From Apostichopus japonicus (taxonomy: Eukaryota > Echinodermata > Holothuroidea > Aspidochirotida > Stichopodidae), in assembly GCF_037975245.1 (NCBI RefSeq), contig NC_092563.1, positions 4,101,001 to 4,165,000 of the forward strand: a DNA stretch of 64,000 nt. The letters are read 5' to 3'. A program made the translations under genes and the position numbers. Shown in pieces: positions 24,739 to 36,500 of this stretch. The stretch's first letter is position 1. Each line of letters begins with the position of its first letter. The notes below the pieces were generated by a model, which was not told the origin of the DNA, did no database searches, and saw only the letters and a program-made list of their open reading frames with translations.

Positions 24739-26104
24739 CTGAAGAGCAAACATTCAGCATAAATAGGATATATCCCATGTGGGCAATGTGACATTTTCAT
24801 GGAAAAGAGAAAAAAAAACTCAGTATCTTGTCTACATCATTCAAGTAATTTATGTGTGAATAATGTAAGTTTGGCTAGGTTAACCCCTTCCATTCTTCCA
24901 AAAAGTGGATCACAGTGGGTGGTCTGTGATGTTATATCTGCAATACTCTCTTCAAATATGCTTTACTTTCCATTTATAATCTTCTTTCATACCTGAAATG
25001 GGATACAATTGACTAGCTGTGATGCAAGGTTCTCTGTAGTTGGAATTTTATCAGAAGCTTTTTATGTTGTAGAAATATTATTTTCATCTGTGAATAAGTG
25101 CATTAAATATTAACAATTAAAAGATAAACAAAAACAAATTCATCTGAATTGACACGATTACATCACACTCTCTCTGCTGTTACCAGATTCATTAAAAAAA
25201 AAACCTCCAATTTTTTTTTTTTTTTTTTTACAAAGTGTTAACAAAGATGTGATTTTGAATTATGGATGCAAATAATTTCCAACATTTTGGTATGAAATCT
25301 ACTTCAGCCACCGAAATTGTCCACCGACAAATATCCCTTGAACTGGCTACTGAGCAAAGAAAAGCATAGATGGAAATTTCAGTGAAAAAAATTGATCAAC
25401 TTACAAAATGTTCCAAGCTATACAATTGTCAGTGTGTGACTCACTTTTGGGCGATTTTTCTCTAAAACACATTCAATTGCACATCATTTGAAGGTTAATA
25501 ATTTAAAACAGAAATGTTATAATTAGCATAGATAATTAATTTTAAATAATACCTATCTAATTTCTCTAGGTCAGTCTGGTTCATTTTCCATATCACACCC
25601 CAAACAACACTTCCAGGCTTTTCTTGAATACTAGCCAGACCACCTTTCCAGCAATTCTTTGCAGATGATGATGCCGGAAAATCACCAAAATGGAGCTCAT
25701 AACCCTGAAATTGTAATGAATCGATAAAAAAATACTGCAACAAATACACATTATAGTAACTTCTTTTCCCCCATTGATACCCCTATTGGATGTAAATACT
25801 GACTATAACATTGGAGAAAATACTTGAATTCTTAAAAATCAGTTTTGGAAAATAGTTTCCTGCTGATCTTTCCATACCTTCAGCAATTAGGAGAAATTTT
25901 GAATTTGACCCCCCCCCCCCCTGCCCCCCTACCTTTGAAAACCTGCAGAGGGCACTGACTGCATCAGTTTAATGTCTCCCTGCATGACCAAGCAACTCCA
26001 ACTCAGTCAGAATTCTGCTGCTCAATGAATGAAGCCCCCCAAAAAAATTATGATCAGATTTCTCCTGTGTTTAGAGAACTATATTGACTGCCAATTCGTT
26101 AGTG

Positions 26105-26148
<44 letters not shown>

Positions 26149-26741
26149 TAAACAAGCGAATATTTTTAGGTGAATTTTTAAACTAGGAATGATTAGAACA
26201 ACCAGCAAATTTTTAGTGAATTTTTAAACTAGGAATGATTTGAACAACCAGCAATAAAAAGTAAATAGGGATTAGAATAGCTCCAACCCGTAGCTCGCTA
26301 CGTTTCTATTTAAGTCAGCATTTAAGTATTTTATTATTAGACTCTCTTTATCTTCCTCCTGAACCACAGGGGTTCATTGCCAATAGCAGCACAATGGTCA
26401 ACAAAAGTAGGCAGATTATGTTTGTGCGCAGTACAATGAAGGTTAATAGCACCTTTCTGACCACCAAAAGAGGTCATCAGATGTTCTTTGATTCTATCTT
26501 TAAGCTGTCTATTGGTTTCTCCGACATAAAAGGAATCACAGTCAGGACAGTTTATCCTATATACAACATTGTTGGCATAATCTAACTTATAAGCATCCTT
26601 TAAATTGAACAAAGCAGAAATTTTCTTTTGCAGAAAAATTACCACTCCGAAATATAGCAGTATGTCGTTGTTAAAAATATTCGCTTGTTTATCTTTTATT
26701 TTTTTATCATATATATATATATATATACATATATGAATATA

Positions 26742-26784
<43 letters not shown>

Positions 26785-27116
26785 TTATATATATATATGT
26801 AAATATATCTGATTTTTCTTTGATCATTTTATTACATTTGTGTATCCTTTTTCTTTCTTTTTAATTTATAAGAAGTTTTCTTTAGTCCTGTGAAAAATAC
26901 TTTGACATAGTTACTTAAAGCACTCAATAATGTATATTATTACTGTCACTGTGGCCATCCCAACCCTTATCAAGTCATTATCAATATGATTTTGATTAAA
27001 CTTACCACCAGTTTGCCAATTCCAACTTTCAAGGCATTTTTATTATGCAGATGAATATTGGAAAGGTGATTTCCATAACCAAAGTAGTGAAAACATTCTT
27101 CCAGTTCTGTTGCCAT
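24459..27116 (-). CDS. GGCT-fold protein, middle copy; predicted pseudoenzyme (180 aa)
   Basis: Three minus-strand exons, 27116-27006, 25704-25553 and 24738-24459, join in phase (111+152+280 nt) to a 180-residue protein of normal family length (human GGCT has 188). The start ATG is followed by ATELEECFHYFGYGNHL, so the family's YGSN loop reads YGNH (residues 14-17). Exon 2 keeps WGVIWKMNQTDLEKLD. At the exon 2/3 border the usual Asp-x-Gln-Glu becomes Asp-Arg-Gln-Val, with about four residues missing after it, so the catalytic Glu is absent. The rest (SCRVYQLSEY, SLPKDYISKLVAIED) is well kept. The frame is open and splice sites are consensus, so the protein is probably made, but cyclotransferase activity is unlikely. 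Binding or regulatory roles are conceivable. A mis-set exon 3 acceptor is the main alternative, but no other AG restores the Glu. Confidence 0.85.
25553..25704 (-). CDS. GGCT-fold middle copy, exon 2
   Basis: The acceptor aatttcag precedes 25704 and the donor GTATTA follows 25553. It encodes GYELHFGDF at the start and the conserved VWGVIWKMN strand; it ends in phase 2 within an Arg codon. Confidence 0.85.
26108..26145. repeat. (TA)n microsatellite, left flank of Penelope fragment
   Basis: An uninterrupted TA run ends exactly where the 23-bp inverted repeat of the neighbouring retroelement fragment begins. Confidence 0.95.
26146..26694 (-). mobile_element. Penelope-like element fragment with 23-bp inverted ends
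   Basis: The ends 26146-26168 and 26672-26694 are perfect 23-bp inverted repeats (agataaacaagcgaat...). Both sides abut TA microsatellite, as if inserted into (TA)n. The minus frame 26645-26337 encodes the C-terminal GIY-YIG nuclease part of a Penelope-like element: VVYRINCPDCDSFYVGETNR with the CxxC pair, then LKDRIKEHL. A 46-bp direct repeat ('tgaatttttaaactaggaat') lies at 26169-26254. The reverse transcriptase is missing and the coding frame stops early, so it is a dead, truncated copy in intron 1 of the middle GGCT-fold gene. Confidence 0.85.
26337..26645 (-). pseudogene. GIY-YIG endonuclease remnant of Penelope-like retroelement
   Basis: About 100 codons are open. The visible motif is a YxI-C-x2-C-x3-FYVGET block with conserved Arg and Glu-His downstream, matching Penelope-type GIY-YIG domains. 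Only the endonuclease end survives. Confidence 0.85.
26711..26818. repeat. (TA)n / ATATATG microsatellite
   Basis: An imperfect TA-rich array on the right side of the Penelope fragment. Confidence 0.95.
27006..27116 (-). CDS. GGCT-fold middle copy, exon 1 with start codon
   Basis: ATG at 27116-27114, 37 codons, donor GTAAGT after 27006. It encodes the altered substrate loop YGNH. An exon border may lie just upstream because 'caactcagaaatggcaac' gives no closer alternative start. Confidence 0.85.
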
Positions 27117-27166
27117 TTCTGAGTTGTAGATATGAGTTGTTGAAATATCCTTCGTTAGAATTTAGC

Positions 27167-27170
<4 letters not shown>

Positions 27171-27203
<33 letters not shown>
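27171..27203. repeat. (GA)n microsatellite
   Basis: A pure GA run of about 16 repeats, roughly 55 bp upstream of the middle GGCT-fold start codon on the minus strand. Confidence 0.95.
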
Positions 27204-27204
<1 letters not shown>

Positions 27205-28827
27205 AGATAAAAACACAGCTTATATAAAACTAATGGTACTAAGCTAGTGCAGTACATAATTCCTACATAAAATTAATTTTGGCTGTTACAGCTAAGGTAA
27301 CACCTGAATACCAAACCAGCAACTATAACTTGGCTAATACTTGTCATGTAAATGCAATTTGCATAATAATAGAAAATCATTTATTATTTTTAACCTACCT
27401 TTCAATGCAAACTATTCTGACTAATTTTCTTGTAATTACATTTTTGCTGCTTTCTGTCTTGCAAAGCTGAGAATGAAACTGCATAGAGAGATAACAGATG
27501 AAAATGTGTACTGATATTAAGAAGATCCCTGCAAGGTAATATCTACATACATATTGCTAATAATACTGGCATAAATTGCACTATGGTTATTACAGGATGC
27601 CGTATGTTGTAAGTATCGTGGCTTCCACTTATATCTGTACTGCATAAAGTTGCAGGCACTCTTATGTGTAATAATTGTAAAACTGCTGTAAGCTCTGTTT
27701 GGAATAAACAACTCTGTAAAACAAACAGCAACAGTGTTGCCAGTAACAGCATAATTTACTCCAACAGTGTCGCATAGGCTATAATATGATGACAAACGTA
27801 CCAGCCATACTAAAGAGAACAAATCTACGGATGCCGAAATCTAAGGTAACTTATGCGACCTATCAATCTAAGTAATGCAATGATATATATACACTCTATA
27901 CGTCTAGGGCGCTTCATCCAACCCCCCCCCCGGCCCCCTCCCACAGCCAGAATACTACCAAACAAAAATGCTAGTTTGAAATACAACTAATGTAGAGCAA
28001 TGTTGAAAGTACTTCAACATTTTTTCAAAGTGCAAAATATACCAGCAATTTGCATCAAAGCAACCTCGATTTTAACAAGGGGAGGGGTATCTCTTGGATG
28101 ACATATCATCTTACCTCCCTGCCACCATCCACCTGCCCCCAACAACACCCTTTTAATTAAAATGGTGGTTATGTCCTTCATGTAAAGGGTCACAAAATTT
28201 TGTGTTGATGTCACTTATTATACTTATTCCGTACTGCTTAAAATATTTGCATGTCTACGTACTCACCATCAAATACTAAGTTCACACACTCGAACTTCTC
28301 TGGGGTTTCTTCGGTAAATGTTTGAAGACATCACATTCAACATGGTGAGCTATATAGTCTATAGTAAAAGAAAAAACTGTTGGTAAAATGAGTCATTGCT
28401 TAAAAATCATAATTAATTACCTCAAAATCCTTCTTTTTTCCCCACTTTTTTTTTGGGGGGGAGGGGACATTTTCTTTTATAAATACAGATCATCACAATA
28501 AATTTCCTCTTGCACTAAAGTTGTTCACATTTTTGCCCAAATCGGTGACAAATAGTACTCCTCACTCTATAGGGGAAGGATTTACACAAGACTGAATCCA
28601 AAATCTTGCAGAAATTCTGCAAGTTCGATTAACAGTGTATTTTGTTGCTCTTTTTGGAAGGATTTTGTGCAGACCAGTTTGTATGGGTAGTTACAATTTA
28701 TTGTTGCTATATATATTGACGAACTGTATAATACCTTGGATCTCATGTGAACACATGGATTTCATCTGGCAGCTATAATAGTGAGAAGGATCCCTACAAT
28801 TAATACCTAGTGTAGCCATATTTGTTG
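27204..28827. other. Intergenic between GGCT middle and proximal copies
   Basis: No exon supported. Poly-C and poly-G tracts occur at about 27921 and 28456. The 101-codon minus frame at 27822-27517 has no recognisable domain. Confidence 0.4.
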
Positions 28828-29757
28828 AGAGCATTGTGGTCCAGTGGTTAAGGCCAGTGGACTTGTGATCTAAAGGTTTGCAGGTTCGCGTCCTGGCCCA
28901 AGGGCGGCGGAAGCACTTTTAATCGGGGGGCACCGACATCAAAGGGCACTTTGCAGAAATTCGATTCGACTGATGCCTTATATTTAGTACCCTTTATAAC
29001 TCTTATTGTATTATCTTATTTGCGTATACACATCACTCCATCAACCCCCCCCCCCCCTCAAGATATGCATACTAGCACTGCAATATCCAATGTGCAAATT
29101 GGGAAACAAGGAACAAGTTTTCTTTTGAGACAAAAATCATGCTAGTTGCTAATGTAGGAGTCTTCCGAATCAGAGTTTACTTCTTGTCAGTATCTTAACA
29201 AATTTTTTCCATTTGAAATAGCTTTGAGTTTGACCCACAGAAACTCATTAAAAGTCAGGGGCGTAGCCAGGATTTGCAAAGTTGTATGCACGACTATCTG
29301 AGCGGAGCGCCACCATCGGTTGGCGCGGAGCGTACAAGAATTTTTTTGGTTTTACAAACCCCTCAGATGGCTGGAAACGGCCCTTCCCGAATGTTCATTA
29401 TGGTTCCCTGGCCTCTTGCTAACTTGAGACACCTCCATTTTTATGTAGAAAAAGGGCACATTTTTAACCTGAGGAAAAGTGGGGGGGCACGTGCCCCCTG
29501 TGCCCCCCCCGGTTCCGCCGCCCTTGTCCTGGCCAGATCATTATGTTGTGTCCTTGGGCAAGGCACTTTATATCCATTGCCTCTCTTCACCCAGGTGTAT
29601 AAATGGGGACCTGTTAGTTAAACGTCAATTGGGAGCTGTTTAGCTGCTGCCATTGTAAGTTTGACAGGTTATCGTTGACCAGGGTAATATCGCTATGCGA
29701 CTTGAGCACCGTTATCGGTGGATATGTCTGCGCTTATATCATTATTATGATTATATG
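28828..29757 (+). mobile_element. tRNA-derived SINE (family B), split by a hAT insertion
   Basis: The head 28828-28898 has box A tggtccagtgg and box B ggttcgcgtcc; after removal of the hAT element at 28899-29526 the sequence resumes at 29527 with 'tgttgtgtccttgggcaagg', 'caggtgtataaatgggga' and a tail ending 'catcattattatgatta'-like. The join across the insertion restores a continuous SINE. Confidence 0.8.
28899..29526. mobile_element. Non-autonomous hAT element, 628 bp, perfect TSD
   Basis: The termini caagggcggcggaa (left) and ttccgccgcccttg (right) are perfect 14-bp inverted repeats, flanked by an exact 8-bp duplication tcctggcc (28891-28898 and 29527-29534). At 29256 a second hAT-style end, caggggcgtagccagg, begins, followed by the 'gcggagcgccaccat' block shared with 15540, so a further element seems nested within. 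No transposase frame remains. Confidence 0.9.
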
Positions 29758-29879
29758 AGGAACAGAGATCTAAACATACCTAAGGGGTACTGCTGCTAGA
29801 TGAAAGCGAAGAGGTGCAATGACAAACAGAATTGAAGGATCTCACATACACATGAGGATCATGATCAGCTGGAGACTCT

Positions 29880-30090
29880 AAAGAACTCAAAGTAAAATAT
29901 CTCCAATAAAAACAGAAAGCATCGATTTCAAAAAGGGTTCTTTTACTCACCGAGCTGGATCTTCATACCAAGTATGAAGTTCAACAAAGATGTACTTTTT
30001 GAGTAACCGTGCTTTTAATACAAGCAAGTGTCATATACCCACGTGCGCCATCACCATTGCATAGATATCCTTCTGCCTCCGGCAAGGAAT
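29880..30090 (+). repeat. Single unit of the 39-kb tandem family
   Basis: The words 'actcaccgagctggatct', 'accaagtatgaagttcaac' and 'aaagatgtactttttgagt' match the units at 39050-39440, followed by a shared end 'ccggcaa'. A dispersed copy of that repeat. Confidence 0.6.
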
Positions 30091-30547
30091 CCAAAAAATA
30101 ACGCCAGGTGCAAATTGTCAGATATTATTATAACCTCAAAGGTCGACAGATTAATGGATGTAACAAAATTGCAGCTTAAGGGGTCCATCTATTCCAACCC
30201 CCAAAAATAGAACAAAACTTGACTTTCCCTCCAACAGAGATAAGTAGGGTGACTTTAATAAATTCGTGAACGTCATTGGCAAAAGCTATATAAGTTATTA
30301 GTTTATAATATGAAGAGAATCAGCCTTGTTACAACTCTGGACACTTGGTTTGAAAGCATTCTGCTGTAATTTCATGCACAAGATCAAAATATGTAACAAC
30401 AAAAAATGACATGAAACCAGGTTTATACCGTGAAGTCAAAACATGAAATATATTATTATCTTTGCATGAAACTTGATTGACATGCATGTCATTTTCTAAA
30501 TCAGAGTACTTTTTTATTATTAAAGCATTAATATATATATTGGTAAC

Positions 30548-30840
30548 CAGGGATGGATCCAGGATTTTATAAAGAAGAAGGGTGTGGCACTGGAGCCATT
30601 TAGAGCCTCATCTAGGGGGTTGGAGTAGTCCACCCCAAAAAATATACAACTTTTGGAGGTCAAAAGGTACATTCTGAGGCATACTTTAGGCTTATACATT
30701 AGGTCTATAACTGGATCTAAATGCACGGTTGTAATACTACTAACTATGAATTTTTGTGAGAGGTTGAAAAGGAGTTTACATACCCCTACACCCCTCCCCC
30801 CCCAACCCCCACATCAACTGTACCTGGATCCACACACGGT
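30548..30840. mobile_element. Probable TIR element of the CATTCTGAGGC family
   Basis: The left end cagggatggatccagg and the right end cctggatccacacac are inverted relatives, with ggtaac next to both. The inside holds 'ggtacattctgaggcat', shared with 5460-5560, and degraded at 44185-44250 and 48640-48740. The target duplication is not clean, so the ends are approximate. Confidence 0.5.
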
Positions 30841-33283
30841 AACAAATTGAGGTAATTAAGGATCATTTGGTATTAAAGATACACTGAAAAAAAACCATCT
30901 TAAAGTTACTATGAATACATTATGATATTTATGATAACACATAAAACCCATATAAAAGGTAAAAAATGACAGTTGGGTTTGTCAAAAAAATTTGTAATTT
31001 GCAGTTGCTGGAGGTGACCTCTAACATCTGACTTTGTGACCATAAAATATCAAGCTCTCTATGGAAGTATGCTCTGTCAGAATGCAAAAGAAACTAGAAT
31101 CTCATAAACAGCACTTTGCATTTGGTATGCAAGTTTACCAAAACAAAAGTGTATTATTGAAAATAAGATTGCATAAGATTAATTCAATAAAAACCACATT
31201 CTTTCATTGCTTCACCAAATGATAATTAATGAGCCATAAATTCATGGAATCAATGTTGCTCAGGAAATCTCAAAAATAAAAATGTTTAAACTTTACTTCA
31301 TTGTTTGAATTGGCCAAGTTAATGACCTAAAATTGGATTTTAACATTGAAAAGCATCAACATATTGATCAAAAACGAACTCAAGAAAGTTTACATAGCAA
31401 ATTGTAGTGTTTGATTCTATTTTTGGTTTCTCTTCCCAACAAACCAAGCTCAGATGAATCCAGGGCAAAGACATAATAGATTCTGATTCCACTTGCCATC
31501 AATCAATCTATCTCTCCATAAAATGTAATGTAAAATGAAGAGAATTAACATGTCGCTTAAAAGATGACAATCAAAATCTAAATGCTGCTTTAATTATATG
31601 ATATTCCGCTTCGAAACATTATATTGCCCACATACTAGAGAGAAAAGCATAGAGATGGATTTCATTATTTCACAATGAAAATATATGAAATTTCAGATCA
31701 CCCTGACTTGTAAAACAATGCAATGCTGCATTATATAACAAAATATTTGAGGAAAGACTAACAAATAGGGTGGACTTTAACACTTTTCTATCATGTTTTC
31801 ATCTCCAAAATTTTCATTTCTTTTCATCTCCAAAGGTGATTAGAAAATGTTTTTTCAAAACTGATCTTGGACCTCCGACAGCATCGTTTTTAATATATAT
31901 ACCAGCCAAATGGGACTTACACAACAAGTATAAGGTAAATCAGACAATTACAGGACTTCAATGACTGTCCTCCGGTAGCCTCGATAAAGACAATAGCAGT
32001 ATTACCCACACGAAGGAGGTTATGTACCAGCCATACAGTCAACCTAGACTGTACGTTTGTTACGAAGAGTATCGCATCATCCCCCCCCCCCCCGGCTTGC
32101 TTGCAGTCTTGAGTCTGCACTCATAATCCTAAATGCACTCATGGCCTTGTATTGGAGCATTTTGGAGATCTAGTATAGAGACTTAGTACTCGTACTCGTT
32201 GCTTACAGCTTCGTACTCACTCCTGAAGTGAACACTACATGTACTCGTGCTTCTTTGTAATACCCTCTACGACAAATCTGACTCCGATACACAGACTGCC
32301 ATAGATTCCCTTCCCACATTGAGCCCTGAATGAGAGCTGGATTCCTCCTAGTCTGGTATGACGTTAACTTCATGATGTGTTTTCGTTCAAACATGTTAAT
32401 TGTTCAGATGCTCCATCCCTGATACAATCGTTGAGTAATCTGTGTGGAGAATTGAGATGATGGGGAAAAAGAACAATCAACTCTGTATATAGATTACCAG
32501 ATCACAACAATAACATATCTATGTCACATGACTAAGGTACTTATTGGCCAAGACCCAAATCCGACAGATAATTGATATTTTAGTTTCCTTTATTTTCCGA
32601 GGGTCTTATTCAAGGATACCAACAAAAACTGCTCCACTTAACATCACCATCTGATGGACAAGAGTGTACCTCAGCATCTGACCACTTTCTCATAATACCT
32701 ACGAGGGTGAAGACATCACCATTCATCACCGCTGCAAATGCGGGCTTGTTATGAGTCTGTATTCTTGGCATAGTCGCCTCCACATGTTTCTCCTTGTACT
32801 CTTTGAAAACTACTGTGACTATACAGCCTATATACAGCCTACTATATACAAGATTAAGTACACATACTCTAGCCTTGCAGAATTGAACTCACACCGAGGG
32901 GGGTACTGCACTTGTACTCCAACTCATACTGTTGTACTCATGCTGTTGTACTCATCTGTTGTACTACTACTTCTACAAGTCTGCTGCAACACATCCATGG
33001 CAACCCCAAACCGCATCTCCTATTTCTCAAACCACAAATACCATGGATGACTCTGCTCAACAACAAATGCACAGCAGCTATTTTTTAATAGGTCAAACAG
33101 AGGTTGACAGCAAAATCCTTGTGAAAGTTTGAATTTTAATTCAATACTTTCAAGAAATGCATTGGTCAACACTGATGATGTCTCAGCAAATCTAGCAATC
33201 TGAAGTTATAGAATGATGGACAGCCAGATTGTTTTCTCAAACTTGTTATTATCCAACTAGCTTAAGTTAAATTGCTTACCTGT
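30841..33283. other. Intergenic, mostly unrecognised
   Basis: AT-rich. Imperfect GTACTC-type short repeats occur at about 32185-32255 and 32875-32975, and a poly-C tract at 32081. No exon supported. Confidence 0.4.
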
Positions 33284-33542
33284 TTAGTCTTTCTTTGCCT
33301 CAGCCATTTTCACCATTGTTGGGGTCAATGTCTTTGTGTCCCCATTGTCTTGAATTGCCATCAATTTCTGAATATAATAATCTGGTAATCCATGCTCCCT
33401 AGCGCCCTCTATACAAACTTGTTTATATGCAGGCATAGGCGCCATCACAGTGAGGAGATCTATTTGGTAGGTGCGGCACAGGAGTGATGTCCCATCGGTC
33501 ATCTCGATGGTCACTTCCTTAGGAAGGTAAACATCTTCCTGG
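33284..33542 (-). CDS. GGCT: GGCT proximal copy, exon 3 (last)
   Basis: The acceptor ggttcag precedes 33542, and the stop TAA is at 33286-33284. It carries the catalytic Gln-Glu at its beginning and the C-terminal beta strands. Confidence 0.88.
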
Positions 33543-36500
33543 CTGAACCCCCCAAAAAAAACAATAGTTACATCACATTAAGGTCCCAATAATAGGAAAT
33601 TTGTTTAAATAAAGTGATTGTTGCCTGAAAATGACATGATTGAATACTTTCTTCCCAGGCAGATATTTTCTATGAAACATAAAAGCACTGAGTAGCTATT
33701 GAAGATGTGACAATGACCATCTGGATAAGGTTAACTCTTCTCAAGGACACCAAATTTGTTAATATCAGCAAACGTATACCACTACAATCATAGTCATTAG
33801 AAATTTCATGTCTGTCGAATGGTAATTGATTGATTGATCGATTGACAGAATATATGCCACGGTTTGAAGGAACTGAAAGTGAATGAATATTTCAGGTGGG
33901 TGACAGAGAGATTTACATTATTACTCACAAATAATAATAATAATAATAATAATAATAATCAGCAGTTACTTTTACCACGCTGAAGCGACCACAAATGTGG
34001 GAGAAACCCACAAGGGCTTATGGATTACAACTTACATGTCAGGTGGCATTCAACATTTTAACTCAAATTTGGAATCTATTTGAATTTAGAAAGTCATTTC
34101 AGATGGGATTATCAAAGATTGCTCTTATATGAAAAACTCACATTACTCCAGATAACATATTGCTAAACCTCATTGCTTCAAATGCCACCGCCTTTATCTA
34201 CTCAGCCACAGCACCGGTCGTGAGATTACTCAATTCTCAATAGCCCCACCAAATGCATAAACAAAATTTAATGCACTTGTGGAATGCTGCAAAGATTTCT
34301 TAACATTTTTCGGTAACAATCTTTATCTTTAGATGCATTTCTGAGTTCTTACATTATTATATTTGTGAAAGTAACTCTTTTCAAGACCACCGTGACTCGT
34401 ACCGTTGATTATGTACCAGCAAGAGACCAACCCAAGGACATGGCTCTACACAACAAGACTTGCTGGTTTAAAACTTGCCAAGACAGTCTTTCATTGTTAT
34501 TCCTTTAAATCAGGGTTGTCCAACCTTTTGCTGAGGAGGGCCACATGGAATAATTATGATGAAGGAGGGGCCGCATGAACCCTACGCTCGATATTTCGAT
34601 TTTTTGCCCGAAGCCCAAGGCAACAAAATGTGAGCATTGCGCGCGGAGCGCACTGATTTATTTTCCTTCCTGATAAAGCAGATGAATAAAGTCCAGCTGC
34701 CCCCCTCCCCTCCGCTGAGAGTGTCACACAAACTGACCTGTATGCAGTTTTTTGGACCCAGAAGCTTCGAATGATTGATTATATAGCTTCAAATTGTTAT
34801 CAATAAATCTGCTCACTGAAATTTCGCACCGTACAGCATCTCTGGCGGGCCGGACGCAACCCTGCGGCGGGCCGGACTGTGGCCCGCGGGCCGTAGGTTG
34901 GACAACCCTGCTTTAAATGGTGTGAAGACTCTCGCAAAAAGAAACGTCTAATGCCGGTTATCTGACCTAGTTTCGAATGAGGTGTAACAGAAGTGTTAGA
35001 CACCACCATCGATCCCAGAAAATACACACACACAGCTTGCTACCATCGGTAATTAGACACTAGTGTATGGTCAGTACATACAGCTGCGGTCAATACCCAC
35101 AGCACAGTGTACAAACAATACAGCGATGGACATCTCATTACTGTACTGTCTGCATTTTGGAGCGACACGAAAAAAACGTCACTTGCAAGCAACGGAAAGT
35201 TAACTTTTTCAAATGGCCGCACGCAGTTTGGGGCGAGCCTTCAATGCCTTTAATAGTATGGCTGCTCAAAAAGTTTTAGAGTTGACATAACAACTAGATT
35301 ATTTCTAGAGCTATACTGAAATAGCACCAAACTTAGCCATTGTGATGAGGGTCCTTTCTTTGTTCTGATTGGGTGTTGTAGTAAAAGATGTTGTTGAAAT
35401 ATCACAGCATGACAGCTCATTGGTTAACACTTTACATGCTCAGCCAATAAGAGTTCCCAATTCTATTTGACATCAGACACCAACAAAGATCTTTCTTGTT
35501 CAGCCATTAGTTGAATTATTAATATCTATTTGATTTACTGATGAAAACTTGATTTAAAGTATTCCGCTACTACACTGCCCCACCAAATGCATAAACAATA
35601 TTTAATGTGCATTGCCCCACCAAATGCATAAACAATATTCAACGAACTTGTAGAACGCTGCAAAGATTTCTTAACATTTTCACTGTTAACAGTCTTTATC
35701 TTCAGACGCTTCTCTGAGTTCATACATTATTATATTTGTAACAGTAACTCTTTTCAAGACCACCGTGATTTGTACCGTTGATTATGTACCAGCAAGAGAC
35801 TATCCCAAGGACATGGCTCTACACAACAAGACTTGCTGGTTTAAAACTTGCCAAGACAGTCTTTCATTGTTATTCCTTTAACAGTATGGCTGCTCAAAAA
35901 GTTTGAAGTTGACATAACAACTAGTTATTTTCTAGAGCTATACTGAAATAGCACCAAACTTAGCCATTGTGATGAGGGTCCTTTCTTTGTTCTGATTGGG
36001 TGTTGTAGTAAAAGATGTTGTTGAAATATCACAGCATGACAGCTCATTGGTTAACACTTTACATGCTCAGCCAATAAGAGTTCCCAATTCTATTTGACAT
36101 CAGACACCAACAAAGATCTTTCTTGTTCAGCCATTAGTTGAATTATTAATATCTATTTGATTTACTGATGAAAACTTGATTTAAAGTATTCCGCTACTAC
36201 ACTGCCCCACCAAATGCATAAACAATATTTAATGTGCATTGCCCCACCAAATGCATAAACAATATTCAACGAACTTGTAGAACGCTGCAAAGATTTCTTA
36301 ACATTTTCACTGTTAACAGTCTTTATCTTCAGACGCTTCTCTGAGTTCATACATTATTATATTTGTAACAGTAACTCTTTTCAAGACCACCGTGATTTGT
36401 ACCGTTGATTATGTACCAGCAAGAGACTATCCCAAGGACATGGCTCTACACAACAAGACTTGCTGGTTTAAAACTTGCCAAGACAGTCTTTCATTGTTAT

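Noticed and set aside
28828-28900. tRNA gene on the plus strand
   Set aside because: tRNA-like head of another SINE, interrupted by a hAT element at its 3' side.
35535-36350. Two identical 62-codon minus frames (35723-35535 and 36350-36162)
   Set aside because: They repeat because the tandem array unit repeats; the 'coding' includes an internal short duplication and no homologue is recognised.
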